DNA from: Treponema sp.
GTDB lineage: Bacteria; Spirochaetota; Spirochaetia; Treponematales; Breznakiellaceae
Length of the DNA stretch: 63,009 nucleotides
Direction: 5' to 3'
Assembly: GCA_031260245.1 (NCBI GenBank)
Contig: JAIRKH010000050.1
Location: forward strand, 1 to 63,009
This document shows positions 44,113 through 53,467 of the stretch, piece after piece; the stretch's first letter is position 1, and each line of letters starts with the position of its first letter. The notes beneath the pieces are model-generated. The model searched no databases and was not told the DNA's origin. It saw nothing but the letters and a program-made list of their open reading frames with translations. A program made the translations under genes and the position numbers.

Positions 44113-45204
44113 ATGGAGAAAAAATATAAATATTACTTTATTATTGCGGGGATTTCACTCTTTTTCATTTACATTTTCGCGGCCGCCCAGCCTGTTCCGC
44201 AAGAGACTATCCTTTCTTCTACGTGGATACATTCTCTTGTTTCCACCTATCCTATGGAAGAGATGGAAGTTGTTAATCAGGACGAATTGATTCCGTTTCA
44301 ACTGGGAAACTACTTCGGGTATGTTGATAAAAGCGGCAATTTCACCATAAACCAGGTGAAGACGGGTTATGTGTCTCTATCAAAGCGAAACTGGGCGGAA
44401 TACTCCGCGATTCCTGAAGAGATAATTATCCGTAACCCTAAAAACGAGCAGATTATTTCCATAAATACGGACATGGGGTATCCCTTGTTTCTGGATAATA
44501 GAATTTTTTTCATAAACAGAGAGCAAAACGCCATTTATAGCATCAACGAGAGAGGCGAAACTGTGTGGTCTTACACCTTCGCATCCCCTATCACCTGCAT
44601 CGACGCGGCCGCCGGGCTTTTGCTTGCCGGCTCTCTCGACGGTAAAGTGGAGGTGCTTGACAATAGCGGAATATGTATTTTCTCTTTTGAACCGAGCGGT
44701 TCGCGGCTGTCAATCGTTGTGGGATGCGCCCTTTCAAGAGACGGTTCGAGAATCGCTCTTGTGTTCGGCATTGATGAACAGCGTTTCCTATTTATGGAAA
44801 GACTGGGCGACACGCTTGACAACAAATACCGCGTGATTTACCACGAATTTCTGGGACGAGGATTCAGACGGCCTGTGCACATCGCCTTTGTTGACAGCGA
44901 CAACAGGATCGCGTTTGAACGGCAGACAGGTCTCGGTCTCTACGACATAACGACGCGCGCATCCGTCGCCTTACCGATGAAGGGCGAAATAGTGGCTATT
45001 GACGAAGACGGTAGCGGCGGGCAACTTTTCGTTATTACGTCTCAACCGTCGGGTAATAACTATCTGGCGACAATCAGGTTCCCGGGTACCGTCATAGGAC
45101 AGTCGCCTTTTAAGAGCGATCACACGTTCATGGACAGACAAGGAACAACTCTTTACATCGGCGGCGGCGCAACCCTCGCCGCCTTTGAGATAGGCAAGAA
45201 ATAA
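44113..45204 (+). CDS. Membrane-anchored PQQ-like beta-propeller protein
   Basis: 363 residues with one N-terminal membrane helix (about 7-25) and no lipobox. Residues 100-350 show PQQ/WD40-like blades: RIFFINREQNAIYSINERGETVWSYTF, GLLLAGSLDGKVEVLDNSGICIFSFEPSG. In bacterial envelopes, such propellers often serve as scaffolds (BamB type), but the sequence here is not BamB. AAGGA is about 11 bases before the ATG, a long spacing. It is convergent with uppP. I cannot assign a function beyond the fold. Confidence 0.75.
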   Translation: MEKKYKYYFIIAGISLFFIYIFAAAQPVPQETILSSTWIHSLVSTYPMEEMEVVNQDELIPFQLGNYFGYVDKSGNFTINQVKTGYVSLSKRNWAEYSAIPEEIIIRNPKNEQIISINTDMGYPLFLDNRIFFINREQNAIYSINERGETVWSYTFASPITCIDAAAGLLLAGSLDGKVEVLDNSGICIFSFEPSGSRLSIVVGCALSRDGSRIALVFGIDEQRFLFMERLGDTLDNKYRVIYHEFLGRGFRRPVHIAFVDSDNRIAFERQTGLGLYDITTRASVALPMKGEIVAIDEDGSGGQLFVITSQPSGNNYLATIRFPGTVIGQSPFKSDHTFMDRQGTTLYIGGGATLAAFEIGKK

Positions 45205-45298
45205 ACGGTTGTAATACAAAAAATGACGCCTATAAGCTGCAAATAAAAGAATTTGTTTGTCAGTTACGTGAACAATACTGATTTGAGCTACCGGTTTA

Positions 45299-46078
45299 TT
45301 AGACGCCGAAGACCAGTACCCCGATTCCCAGAAGCCCTGTATATACTGCGAATCCCCACAGCCGATGTTCTTTCACCAGTTTGAGCATGAGGCGCACAGA
45401 GAAAAAACCGACCGCCGCGGCTGTGAGCGTCCCGACTATAAGGGGAGCGATTTCCACGTGTACGGCGTTTCCATTGGCAAGGTCTTTTACCTGTAAAACC
45501 AACGCGCCCAGAATCGCAGGAATGGATAAAAGAAAGGAAAAACGCGCGGCAAAGTCTTTGTCGAGCTTGCGGGCAAGAGCGCCGGACAGAGTGAAGCCGG
45601 AACGGGAAACGCCCGGTATGACGGCGACGGCTTGCAATACCCCGATGACCAAAGCGTCTATGACGCTCATTTGGCGGAGCCGCCGTCTGAAAGAATCGCC
45701 CCTATTTCCGAGAAAGTCCGACGCAATAAGGGCAAGAGACGTGAGAAGAAAAGCCCATCCCAAGAAATCTGTGGACGTAAACGCCGCCTCTATCGAGTCC
45801 TTAAAAATAAGGGCTGTCGCCACAGTCGGGATGGTTGCGATAATCAAGAAACCAGTCAACGGCTGAATGGGTTTTTTAATTATCGCCCAGACATCTTTCC
45901 AAAGAACTGCGAAAACCGCAATCAACGTTCCCACATGGGTCATAACATCGAAAAGTAAGGTTCCTTCGGATATTCCGAAAATCTTCTGCAAGAGTACCAG
46001 ATGCCCTGAACTGCTCACCGGAAGGAATTCAGTTACGCCTTGCGCCGCTCCAAGTATTATCGCTTGTAGTACGCCCAT
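45299..46078 (-). CDS. uppP: Undecaprenyl-diphosphatase
   Basis: 259 residues, about eight membrane helices. The two catalytic motifs are clear: GVTEFLPVSSSGHLVL near residues 15-30 (with the conserved Glu and Ser) and PGVSRSGFT near 152-160. The enzyme removes a phosphate from undecaprenyl pyrophosphate and recycles the lipid carrier used by peptidoglycan synthesis, which links it to the mre block earlier in the window. AGGAA precedes the ATG. It follows the upstream lipoprotein gene by six bases on the same strand. Confidence 0.95.
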   Translation of the reverse strand: MGVLQAIILGAAQGVTEFLPVSSSGHLVLLQKIFGISEGTLLFDVMTHVGTLIAVFAVLWKDVWAIIKKPIQPLTGFLIIATIPTVATALIFKDSIEAAFTSTDFLGWAFLLTSLALIASDFLGNRGDSFRRRLRQMSVIDALVIGVLQAVAVIPGVSRSGFTLSGALARKLDKDFAARFSFLLSIPAILGALVLQVKDLANGNAVHVEIAPLIVGTLTAAAVGFFSVRLMLKLVKEHRLWGFAVYTGLLGIGVLVFGV

Positions 46079-46084
46079 TATTTC

Positions 46085-46819
46085 CTACTCATCGTAGCTG
46101 GCTTCGGCGTAGTCGTCGAAATCAACGCTAGGCTTTGGCGTCTCGTCCGCCGCGCCGTCTATGTTGAGGGCGTTTCTTAAGGCTTCCGATAGGAAGTCCT
46201 CGTCAAAGAAAGCGGCTAACTCGTCGGCCTGGCTGCGGGTGAAATACATCCTGATTTGTAGGGACGATTTCTTGCTACTTTCGCTCTCGTTCAGCGTATC
46301 CGGGGCTTCCCTTTGCAGCACCATAAAATAGGGCGCTTCCTGTCCTGTACTTTTGTCTTTTTTAAATATGTACCCGATTTCAAAGAGGGGATAGGACTTG
46401 GATTTGGAGGCGAAAGAGAACGACCACCACATCGTCATGCCAGTCGTTTTGCCGTAGGCCGAAGGGGTTCTAAAATTCTTCTTGGGTAAATTCCTTGCGG
46501 TATACGCGTCCTTGTATTGGGCGAGCGCGGAAATAAAAATCTCTCTGTTCCGCTTGTCCCAATACTGAGTGTATTTAACGCCCTGATAGGAGAAATAAAG
46601 AGACACTGCGTTGATACGAGGGTCAAACGAGACTTCAATATTCTTTTTATCAAGTTCGGAAGAAAAGAATTTATCAAATTCAATAGACGCGACTCCCAAA
46701 CGAATCGGATCTACATCGGCTACCATATTAGGGTCGGACGGCTTGGGCGTGGAAGAACATCCCGTAAACGCAAATATCACGGTAAAAGCCGTATAAAAAA
46801 GAAAAAACGCTTGCTTCAT
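46085..46819 (-). CDS. Hypothetical lipoprotein upstream of uppP
   Basis: 244 residues from ATG 46819 (MKQAFFLFYTAFTVIFAFTGC), with a lipobox at residues 18-21. The mature part is mixed alpha/beta with a polar C-terminal tail rich in Asp and Glu. I do not recognise a family. The start is decided by the promoter: the -10 box ends six bases before this ATG, while a longer reading from 46837 would begin upstream of it. Its stop is followed by uppP after six bases, so a cell-envelope role is plausible. Confidence 0.7.
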   Translation of the reverse strand: MKQAFFLFYTAFTVIFAFTGCSSTPKPSDPNMVADVDPIRLGVASIEFDKFFSSELDKKNIEVSFDPRINAVSLYFSYQGVKYTQYWDKRNREIFISALAQYKDAYTARNLPKKNFRTPSAYGKTTGMTMWWSFSFASKSKSYPLFEIGYIFKKDKSTGQEAPYFMVLQREAPDTLNESESSKKSSLQIRMYFTRSQADELAAFFDEDFLSEALRNALNIDGAADETPKPSVDFDDYAEASYDE

Positions 46820-46825
46820 GGGAAA

Positions 46826-46854
46826 ACTATAGCACATAAAAGCGTCTTTGGCAA
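46826..46854 (-). promoter_or_regulatory. Promoter of lipoprotein-uppP, six bases before ATG
   Basis: Minus strand: TTGCCA (46854-46849), a 17-base spacer and TATAGT (46831-46826), followed by TTTCCC and the ATG. No ribosome-binding site is present. Confidence 0.8.
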
Positions 46855-47061
46855 GCGGATTAAATAAAAGTTTGACTGGATGCGTCTCCTAGTTCTCTAT
46901 ACCGCGAAAGCGATATTTTTGCGATTGTCCGCAAACGTTCAGTATCCTGTATTCTCTTGGGGTTAAATATCTCGTCGCTCTGCGAAGGAGGAGGATTCTT
47001 TATTTATGGCGGGTTTAGTCAAACGCGAGGACGGGGCGTTGATAGGCGGGCTTTTATGGCG

Positions 47062-48543
47062 TTACTTTACCAGCGCCGGCGAATTCTCGTTGGCGATGGT
47101 GAAGTATTTGACCGCGCGGTATATGACGTCGGCTATGGTGAGTCCGACCGCGGCCGCGGCGCCTATGGAGACGGCTAGAAGCGTGTTCGCGCGCGCCGCA
47201 TTTTCTTCGGTCGGGTTGGTTTGGACTTCTGTAAACGCCGAGCCGTACATACCGCCGCCGCCTTGCCAGGGGAAACCCACTACCATAACCAAAGGCAAGC
47301 TCATCCAGAAAAGCCCGTACGATAAATACATCCTGTCCCGCGCCTTCTCAACCGGCTTTTTTTCCGGGTCCGGAAGTAGTCGAGTTTTTAATCTCTTTGT
47401 TCCTGCCGTCATGTCCGATGTACTTTCAAAGACCGCCAAACTGCCTTTGTTTCCCTCCATTTCAATGCGGAAATAGTCAAACATGTTCGATGGTAGGTCA
47501 AGGGTGAACGGCGTTTCTCCCAAATACAACGCGCCTTTGTAGAGCGGCGCGGTAAGCTCGCCGTTTTTGTCAAACGCCGTTATGCTCATAGGCGCAAGAT
47601 TGACGAGAGGCAGAGTAACGGAAACCTCGGCGCTCTCGTCTTCGTTGAGTTCAAGCGGCACGGATACTGTTCTGCGATTCTCCGCGGAAACGGTCACAAG
47701 TATCTTGCCCGGCGCCTGAAGGGTTTCTTCTCCCGCCTTCTCCACAAGATCGTCGCCTATGAAGACTAAGGCGTCCGCCGCGTCAGCCAAGACGGCTACT
47801 CGCGCAGACCGATAGCCTGATACGGCATCTATGAGTTCCGCTGCCAATTCGTTAATAGCAACTGATATATCTTCCGCAGAGAGTAGAATGTTGTTCTCGT
47901 ATATGAAGGCGTTAAACGCGAGGCTCCAAATCTTGAGCTTCAGCAATATACGTCCGTGGTATTCTGTAAGCGCGCCAGACATAAAGGCGTCTGCTTTTTG
48001 CGCGACGCAGAATTGTCGCTCCCCGCCAGACTTAGGCGGAACGGGAAACGTCCCTGACCGATTGGATTCCGCGAGCTTAAAAGGAACCTCTTCGGCGATG
48101 AGCGGGGCTTGGGTATCCGCGTTACGAAATTCCTCTTCCAGTTTCAAAATATCCGCGTCAATGGTCTTGATGGATTTCTTGGACTTCCATTCAGGATTGC
48201 CTTGGAAGACAACGGCGTCTCTTTGAGCTCGTTTATCCATGAGTTTCTTTGCGGCGTCCGTTCTTGCCTTTGCCCAAGCCCTGCTCTCGTAGTACCGATA
48301 TTCCTCGTCGGCGCATTTGTGCAAACTTATAGAATGAAGACGCTGGTAGAGGTTTCTCTCCACAACGTTACCGGCAGACTGCATCGAAACCGGGACGCCG
48401 GATACGTCTATACTGGTCAACGCAAAAACCCATTCGATATTCACGGGCGTCGTCCCCGCTTCCTCCGAACCGAGCGCGCATAAGGACCCGTTGGCGGCTA
48501 GAAAGCACGCCAGAAAAACTGGACTCTTGTATAAATTCCCCAT
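47062..48543 (-). CDS. Exported protein with PEGA-like domain and C-terminal membrane helices
   Basis: 493 residues from ATG 48543 (MGNLYKSPVFLACFLAANGSLC), with a probable signal peptide. The first 300 residues have mixed helix and strand (SGALTEYHGRILLKLKIWSLAFNAFIYEN). Residues around 360-400 (KGALYLGETPFTLDLPSNMFDYFRIEMEGNKG) resemble a PEGA domain, known from surface-layer proteins. Two membrane helices lie near the C-terminus (LFWMSLPLVMVVGFPW and LLAVSIGAAAAVGLTIADVIY). I know no function. The start is supported by a promoter whose -10 box ends eight bases upstream. Single gene. Confidence 0.7.
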   Translation of the reverse strand: MGNLYKSPVFLACFLAANGSLCALGSEEAGTTPVNIEWVFALTSIDVSGVPVSMQSAGNVVERNLYQRLHSISLHKCADEEYRYYESRAWAKARTDAAKKLMDKRAQRDAVVFQGNPEWKSKKSIKTIDADILKLEEEFRNADTQAPLIAEEVPFKLAESNRSGTFPVPPKSGGERQFCVAQKADAFMSGALTEYHGRILLKLKIWSLAFNAFIYENNILLSAEDISVAINELAAELIDAVSGYRSARVAVLADAADALVFIGDDLVEKAGEETLQAPGKILVTVSAENRRTVSVPLELNEDESAEVSVTLPLVNLAPMSITAFDKNGELTAPLYKGALYLGETPFTLDLPSNMFDYFRIEMEGNKGSLAVFESTSDMTAGTKRLKTRLLPDPEKKPVEKARDRMYLSYGLFWMSLPLVMVVGFPWQGGGGMYGSAFTEVQTNPTEENAARANTLLAVSIGAAAAVGLTIADVIYRAVKYFTIANENSPALVK

Positions 48544-48551
48544 CGCAACCA

Positions 48552-48580
48552 ACATTATCACGAGAAAATAAGACTGTCAA
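48552..48580 (-). promoter_or_regulatory. Promoter of the PEGA-like gene, eight bases before ATG
   Basis: Minus strand: perfect TTGACA (48580-48575), a 17-base spacer and TAATGT (48557-48552), then eight bases to ATG 48543. Confidence 0.75.
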
Positions 48581-48639
48581 GTCCGCTCCTCGACGCAAGA
48601 AAATCAACTTCCACTATTCTGCTTTTCTGTCGTAATGGA

Positions 48640-48668
48640 TTGACGAGGAGGCGCGTATGGAGTATTAT
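48640..48668 (+). promoter_or_regulatory. Promoter of the SGNH lipoprotein gene
   Basis: TTGACG at 48640-48645, a 17-base spacer and TATTAT at 48663-48668. The short leader carries AGAGGAG nine bases before the TTG start. Confidence 0.75.
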
Positions 48669-48691
48669 GCTTCACAGAGGAGAATAATTGA

Positions 48692-49918
48692 TTGAAAAAC
48701 AAAATTATTGGAATTATTACGGTTGCGTTGGTTATCGGGTGCGCTACACCAGGCGGCGCTGTAAAGATTCGTCCGCCGCGGGGTATAGCCGCGAAACCAG
48801 AGGGGCAGGCGCGTCTGCAAAGAGCGATGGCAAAGATGCGGCGCGGCGAGCCAATATCTCTCGTCGCCTTAGGCGCGTCTATCACAACTGGCTTTCAAGC
48901 TGGACCGCCGGAAACAAACGGATGGGCGGGTGTCGCGTCCCGGTGGTGGCAGGAGAAAGCCGCGGAAAACAACGCGGAATTCATCTATCGCAACGCGGGC
49001 GTAAGCGGTACGGACTCGGCTTTCGCCTCAATCCGCATAAAGGACCATGTGCTTGCCTTTGAGCCTGACGTGGTATTCGTTGAATTCGCTATGAACGACC
49101 AATGGCTCAGCCCGCAGGTACGGAAACGTTCTTATGAGGGGGTTTTGCGCCAAATCCTGGCTGATTCAGAGCGGGCGGTCGCGCTGGTGGCTATCAATCA
49201 GCGGGACGGCGCGGACAAGAGTAACCGCTCCGAACAGGAACCTATCGGCAATCACTACCAATTGCCGACTCTCGCATGGGCTGATTGGCAGAGACAGGGG
49301 GACCTCCCGAAATACTTCAACGGTAGCGAAAACATCCACCCAAACACCGCGGGACACGCCAACATAGCGGAAGGTATAATAGCTTATCTCGACTCTATCT
49401 GGAACAACCTTCCGCCGGACGACGCTATTCCGTCTATTGACATAGCTCTTCCTCCCCCTTTAGTCTCGGACGAATTCCAATACGTTGATTGCCTGGGATG
49501 GGAAAAAGCGGCTGAAGAAGACGCGGTTATATCGAGCAATAGCTGGTCCGAAGGAAGCGACAAGCACAACGAATGGGCGAGCAGGGGCGCGCCTCAACCG
49601 GAAGGCTGGACTACCGACAAGACGGACGCGGAATTGCAAATCGCGGTCAAGGGTAAATCCGTGGGCGTTCTCTACGCGGAAAGTTCTCTCTATCGTAACG
49701 GCTCTGCGTGGGTGAGTTACCCTGACGGCAAGACAACGCCGAAAGTTCCTATAAACTGCTACGTCTCCTACCGCGTCGGGTACTTGGGATGGGCTTACGC
49801 TGAAGTGGCTAATAATCTGGGCGCGGGAGCGATTCTCCATATCGGCATGGGGTCGGGCGGTCCCCCTGGTCAGAAAACCAACGTCGTCGCGGTCGTTTGT
49901 ACAGGCGTCCGTCCGTGA
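48692..49918 (+). CDS. SGNH/GDSL-family hydrolase lipoprotein
   Basis: 408 residues from TTG 48692. The signal peptide KNKIIGIITVALVIGC ends in a lipobox. SGNH blocks are visible: LVALGASITTGF (nucleophile Ser in GAS) near residues 52-63, FVEFAMNDQW (Asn) near 130-139, and ENIHPNTAGH near 212-221 containing the catalytic His. At the usual Asp position, three residues before His, stands Glu, a conservative change. About 150 C-terminal residues form a second beta-rich domain. Such enzymes deacetylate or de-esterify polysaccharides, fitting the secreted carbohydrate-active theme of the region. The substrate is unknown. Confidence 0.8.
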   Translation: MKNKIIGIITVALVIGCATPGGAVKIRPPRGIAAKPEGQARLQRAMAKMRRGEPISLVALGASITTGFQAGPPETNGWAGVASRWWQEKAAENNAEFIYRNAGVSGTDSAFASIRIKDHVLAFEPDVVFVEFAMNDQWLSPQVRKRSYEGVLRQILADSERAVALVAINQRDGADKSNRSEQEPIGNHYQLPTLAWADWQRQGDLPKYFNGSENIHPNTAGHANIAEGIIAYLDSIWNNLPPDDAIPSIDIALPPPLVSDEFQYVDCLGWEKAAEEDAVISSNSWSEGSDKHNEWASRGAPQPEGWTTDKTDAELQIAVKGKSVGVLYAESSLYRNGSAWVSYPDGKTTPKVPINCYVSYRVGYLGWAYAEVANNLGAGAILHIGMGSGGPPGQKTNVVAVVCTGVRP

Positions 49919-49951
49919 AGAATAGTTTTCGGCATATTATAACGGAAATGC

Positions 49952-50004
49952 GAAGTAGGAAATTCGTCGCGCCTTGTCCGCGAGCAAAATATCCTACTTC
50001 TTTT
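49952..50004 (+). terminator. Probable terminator between SGNH and SNF2 genes
   Basis: Perfect nine-base arms GAAGTAGGA and TCCTACTTC enclose 31 bases, and TTTT follows on the plus strand. The large loop lowers confidence. Confidence 0.5.
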
Positions 50005-53000
50005 ACCTGTTAAATAAAGCCTGTAACTCCTCATGACTCATCCGCGACAGCCAAGCTTCGCCTGATTCTACCGTCATATCCGCTAATTCCCGTTTCCCTG
50101 TCAACATCGCGTCAACTTTTTCCTCGAAAGTATTCTTGGTGATAAAACGATGGACAAACACATTGCGTCGTTGTCCAATACGGAAGGCGCGGTCAGTCGC
50201 CTGATTTTCAACAGCCGGATTGTACCACAAGTCGTAATGAATTACATGAGAAGCCGCGGTCAAGTTCAGTCCAAGACCGCCCGCCCGAAGACTCGCCATT
50301 AAGATTTTACAGGCGTCGTCCGACTGAAACTTGTCAACAACCTCAGTCCGCCGCGCTTGAGATAAGCCGCCGTGGTAGACAAGAGCGTTCTCGCCCAACT
50401 CGTTACGGATAATCATTGAAAGGCAGTCCAACGTTTCAACATATTGGCTAAAAATAAGCGTCTTTTCATGGGAACGACGGATTTCGTCCAGAAGTTCCAT
50501 CAAAAGCTGGGCTTTACCTGACAATTTTGACACGCACGGACTCTCTTTGTCAAAGACGCGCGGGTGGTCGCAAACTTGTTTCAAAGCCGTGAGTAAACCC
50601 ATAATCAGAAAATGCGGCGATTCATTCCCGTCGTTACGCCGCATCTCTTCGGACTTCTTGAGCGTTTCCGCCACGATGCTCTCGTAAAGCGCCGCCTGTT
50701 CCTTTTCCAAGACCGCGTATTCGTTTTTCACTATCTTGTCCGGCAAATCCGCGATAACCGCCTTATCCGTCTTAAGCCTCCGCATAAGAAACGGCGTGGT
50801 TATCAGCCGTAACTCGTCCGCTTTGGTTTTTTCCCGCTTGACCTCAATAGGAAACCGATATTTTATCTTAAATTCGTCCGCGCTCCCAAGGTAACCCGGT
50901 AGGATAAAGTCAAAAAGAGAACGCATATCCTCAAGGCAGTTCTCAACCGGTGTGCCGGACAAGGCGAGCTTATAATGGGCGCGCAGTTTTTTCACCGTCT
51001 TCGAGCCGCGAGTGTCCGCGTTTTTAAGTAAGTGCGCTTCGTCAACAATCAAAAACGCGAATTCGCGCTCAAAAAACGTCTCCGCGTCCCGTATTGCCGT
51101 TTGATAAGTTGTGAGAAATACGTCTGAATCGTCAAACCGCCGTTTTGCCCCGTGATAACGCGCCGCAGAGAGGCGCGGCGCGAATCTTGCCAATTCGCGC
51201 GCCCAATTTTCCAAAAGCGCCGCGGGCGCAATAATCAAAGCCTTTTCGTTAAGCAAACCGTCTTCTTTAAGGCGCAAAATCACAGAAATCGCCTGAATCG
51301 TTTTGCCAAGTCCCATGTCGTCCGCCAATATCGCGCCAAATCCCATAAAAAGCAGGGAACATATCCATTGATAGCCCCGTATCTGATAGGGGCGCAATAC
51401 CGCGTTCAGAGACGCGGGCGGCGGAAAATCCCGTTCCCGTAATAAATCCGCGATGATTTGCTCCGCGTCAAAAGACAGGACGCTGTTTCCTGAAAAATGC
51501 TCTTTCAGGAAATCACGAGCGTCTGGCGCGGATTTTTCGGCGTATTTGAAGAGGCGCGCAAGCTCCTCCGCGTCAATACGGATAAATTGGTCGCGGAACT
51601 TGACCAAAGCCCGCTTTTGCTTGATAAGCGCGGCGAATTCCGTATCGGTCAGCGTCTGTTCCCCGATGGCAACCTGCCACTTCCAGTCCAGAATTTCGTC
51701 AAGATTCATATAGGACAAAAGTCCATGACCTTGTTTATTCTTGTTCACTGAAAGCGCGAGCCGCGGCTTAAGTTCCCGGCGCAGATTTTTGGGGAAAACA
51801 ACTTCTATACCGAGTCGGGCGATGATATTTGCAGCGTTATCCAAAAAATCTACAAGCCTATCCTCGCTCAAAGAGACGGACGCGTGGGACGCCATCATTC
51901 CGAGTTCCGGTAGATAATGGGCAAGCGCGGTGGGCGCTTTCAGAACGTCGATGCGTCCTGTCTGTTTTGCCGCGTCTTTTAACGGGACTCTTTTGATTTT
52001 CCCTTCATCGTCCGTCAATATCACGTCCATAGACAGCTTGAAGTTGTATTTTTCTCTATCGTCATAGTTTTTTTCACTTTCTTCCCACAAGGAGAGTCGG
52101 TAGTTCCACGCCTTCCAGTCCACGGATAGCACGGACAGCCATCGGTCGATACTCAAGGGGAGGGAGCGTTTCGCGGGACTAGATACGTCAAGCGTAAGTC
52201 CCGAAAAGAAAAGTCCCTGTATCTCGTCTGTTTTTTGTGAGAAAAAATATTGACGCTTGACCCATTCGCTCAACAGCGCGCACGACAAAAGCAACGTAAC
52301 CGACAAACCTGTCGCGTATTTTAATTGCGGGGAGCGCGACGTTTCTGTTTTCAAATCTCGTCCCCTGTTTTTCGCGCTCTTCACTTCCAACATTGCCGGC
52401 TCGAATTCCGCGATTTTTACCAGCGTTGTTTTGATACTTTCCAGCCCGTCAAAAGGTATCCACAATACGCGCAGATATCTCTCAAATAAGACGCGCGGCG
52501 TAAACGCTCCCGCCGCAATCAAAACATTCAGGAATTTGAACAAATAGAAAAGAAACCTGTAAGACGCTGTTCCGTCATCGCTCGAAAAGGCGCGGAATTG
52601 CAGGAAAGCCTCGTAAACCGAATGATGTATGGTCTTGCCGTCAATGGTTTCCTGTTCGAAGAACATTTTTTTGCCCGGCGCGGGGTTAGCGCACAAAATT
52701 TTCCACTGTGAGTGGGACGCGGCAAACTCCGCCTGTTCCCCGTTGGCGTCCTCCCACATTTCAAAACGCGCCGCGTGATGGTAAAATTCCGCAAGCGAAA
52801 TGCTGAGGTCCTTGTCCGCGAAAAATGGAGGTAGGAGCGACAGAATCAGGTTGACGCACGAAGGGATGTCAGGTATATCGGGCGGTTCCGCGGGGCGGCG
52901 ACGCCCGCCTTTGTCCGTCTCCACTGAAAACGGCGGCGCGATGGAGCGATCGAATTTCGCGCCGAATTTCTTGGCGAGACTGGAAAGGTCCACGCCGCGC

Positions 53001-53467
53001 AATGTGAACAAGATACGGGGGTCGGCGTCTATTTGTCTTGCCAGCATATAGTAAACAGCGGACTCGTGTTTGCACGGGTCTCCGCTATCAGGACAGTTAC
53101 ACCGCCGTTTCATCTGTTGCCATCGCGGAGGGATGAGATGAACGCCTCCGTTCTTTAGTTTAAGCAGTAACTCTTCGGGTAACTCGCCTGCCGCGATACG
53201 GGCAATCAAGGCGGGGTCGTCTTCTATGATTTCCATCACGCGCCTTTTCTCAACCAGTTCTGGGAACGCGATTTCCACTTTGTAAAACGGCCGGTAATTG
53301 CCCCTGACTCTTGCGCTGACTAAGCCGTCCGCTATTTCGAGTTTCGTTACCTTGCCGGCGTTGGCGTAAGAACGTCCGCGGTCGATACGCGCTCCCATTT
53401 CGTAGCCGTCCAGTACGTCAAGGAACCACCTTCCCCACGGCGTCCGCCCATATTGACCTTTAGCCAT
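50003..53467 (-). CDS. SNF2-family helicase with SWIM zinc finger
   Basis: 1154 residues. A SWIM zinc-binding motif (CNCPDSGDPCKH, CxC...CxH) lies near residues 138-149. After a long central region comes the SNF2 ATPase: ILADDMGLGKTIQAISVIL near 700-718, LIVDEAHLLKN near 806-816, SGTPVENCLEDM, and in the second lobe ASLRAGGLGLNLTAASHVIHYDLWYNPAVENQATDRAFRIGQ. It should translocate along double-stranded DNA and remodel bound proteins (RapA/HepA-like), but the target is unknown. Its start overlaps the pgmB stop by eight bases, so a DNA helicase is transcribed with sugar genes, an odd pairing. The sequence is intact. Confidence 0.9.
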   Translation of the reverse strand: MAKGQYGRTPWGRWFLDVLDGYEMGARIDRGRSYANAGKVTKLEIADGLVSARVRGNYRPFYKVEIAFPELVEKRRVMEIIEDDPALIARIAAGELPEELLLKLKNGGVHLIPPRWQQMKRRCNCPDSGDPCKHESAVYYMLARQIDADPRILFTLRGVDLSSLAKKFGAKFDRSIAPPFSVETDKGGRRRPAEPPDIPDIPSCVNLILSLLPPFFADKDLSISLAEFYHHAARFEMWEDANGEQAEFAASHSQWKILCANPAPGKKMFFEQETIDGKTIHHSVYEAFLQFRAFSSDDGTASYRFLFYLFKFLNVLIAAGAFTPRVLFERYLRVLWIPFDGLESIKTTLVKIAEFEPAMLEVKSAKNRGRDLKTETSRSPQLKYATGLSVTLLLSCALLSEWVKRQYFFSQKTDEIQGLFFSGLTLDVSSPAKRSLPLSIDRWLSVLSVDWKAWNYRLSLWEESEKNYDDREKYNFKLSMDVILTDDEGKIKRVPLKDAAKQTGRIDVLKAPTALAHYLPELGMMASHASVSLSEDRLVDFLDNAANIIARLGIEVVFPKNLRRELKPRLALSVNKNKQGHGLLSYMNLDEILDWKWQVAIGEQTLTDTEFAALIKQKRALVKFRDQFIRIDAEELARLFKYAEKSAPDARDFLKEHFSGNSVLSFDAEQIIADLLRERDFPPPASLNAVLRPYQIRGYQWICSLLFMGFGAILADDMGLGKTIQAISVILRLKEDGLLNEKALIIAPAALLENWARELARFAPRLSAARYHGAKRRFDDSDVFLTTYQTAIRDAETFFEREFAFLIVDEAHLLKNADTRGSKTVKKLRAHYKLALSGTPVENCLEDMRSLFDFILPGYLGSADEFKIKYRFPIEVKREKTKADELRLITTPFLMRRLKTDKAVIADLPDKIVKNEYAVLEKEQAALYESIVAETLKKSEEMRRNDGNESPHFLIMGLLTALKQVCDHPRVFDKESPCVSKLSGKAQLLMELLDEIRRSHEKTLIFSQYVETLDCLSMIIRNELGENALVYHGGLSQARRTEVVDKFQSDDACKILMASLRAGGLGLNLTAASHVIHYDLWYNPAVENQATDRAFRIGQRRNVFVHRFITKNTFEEKVDAMLTGKRELADMTVESGEAWLSRMSHEELQALFNR

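Noticed and set aside
50003-53467. Anti-phage defence island based on the SNF2 helicase and Rpn genes
   Set aside because: The helicase is embedded with sugar genes and has no methyltransferase, nuclease or other known defence partner nearby. The Rpn gene is 46 kb away.
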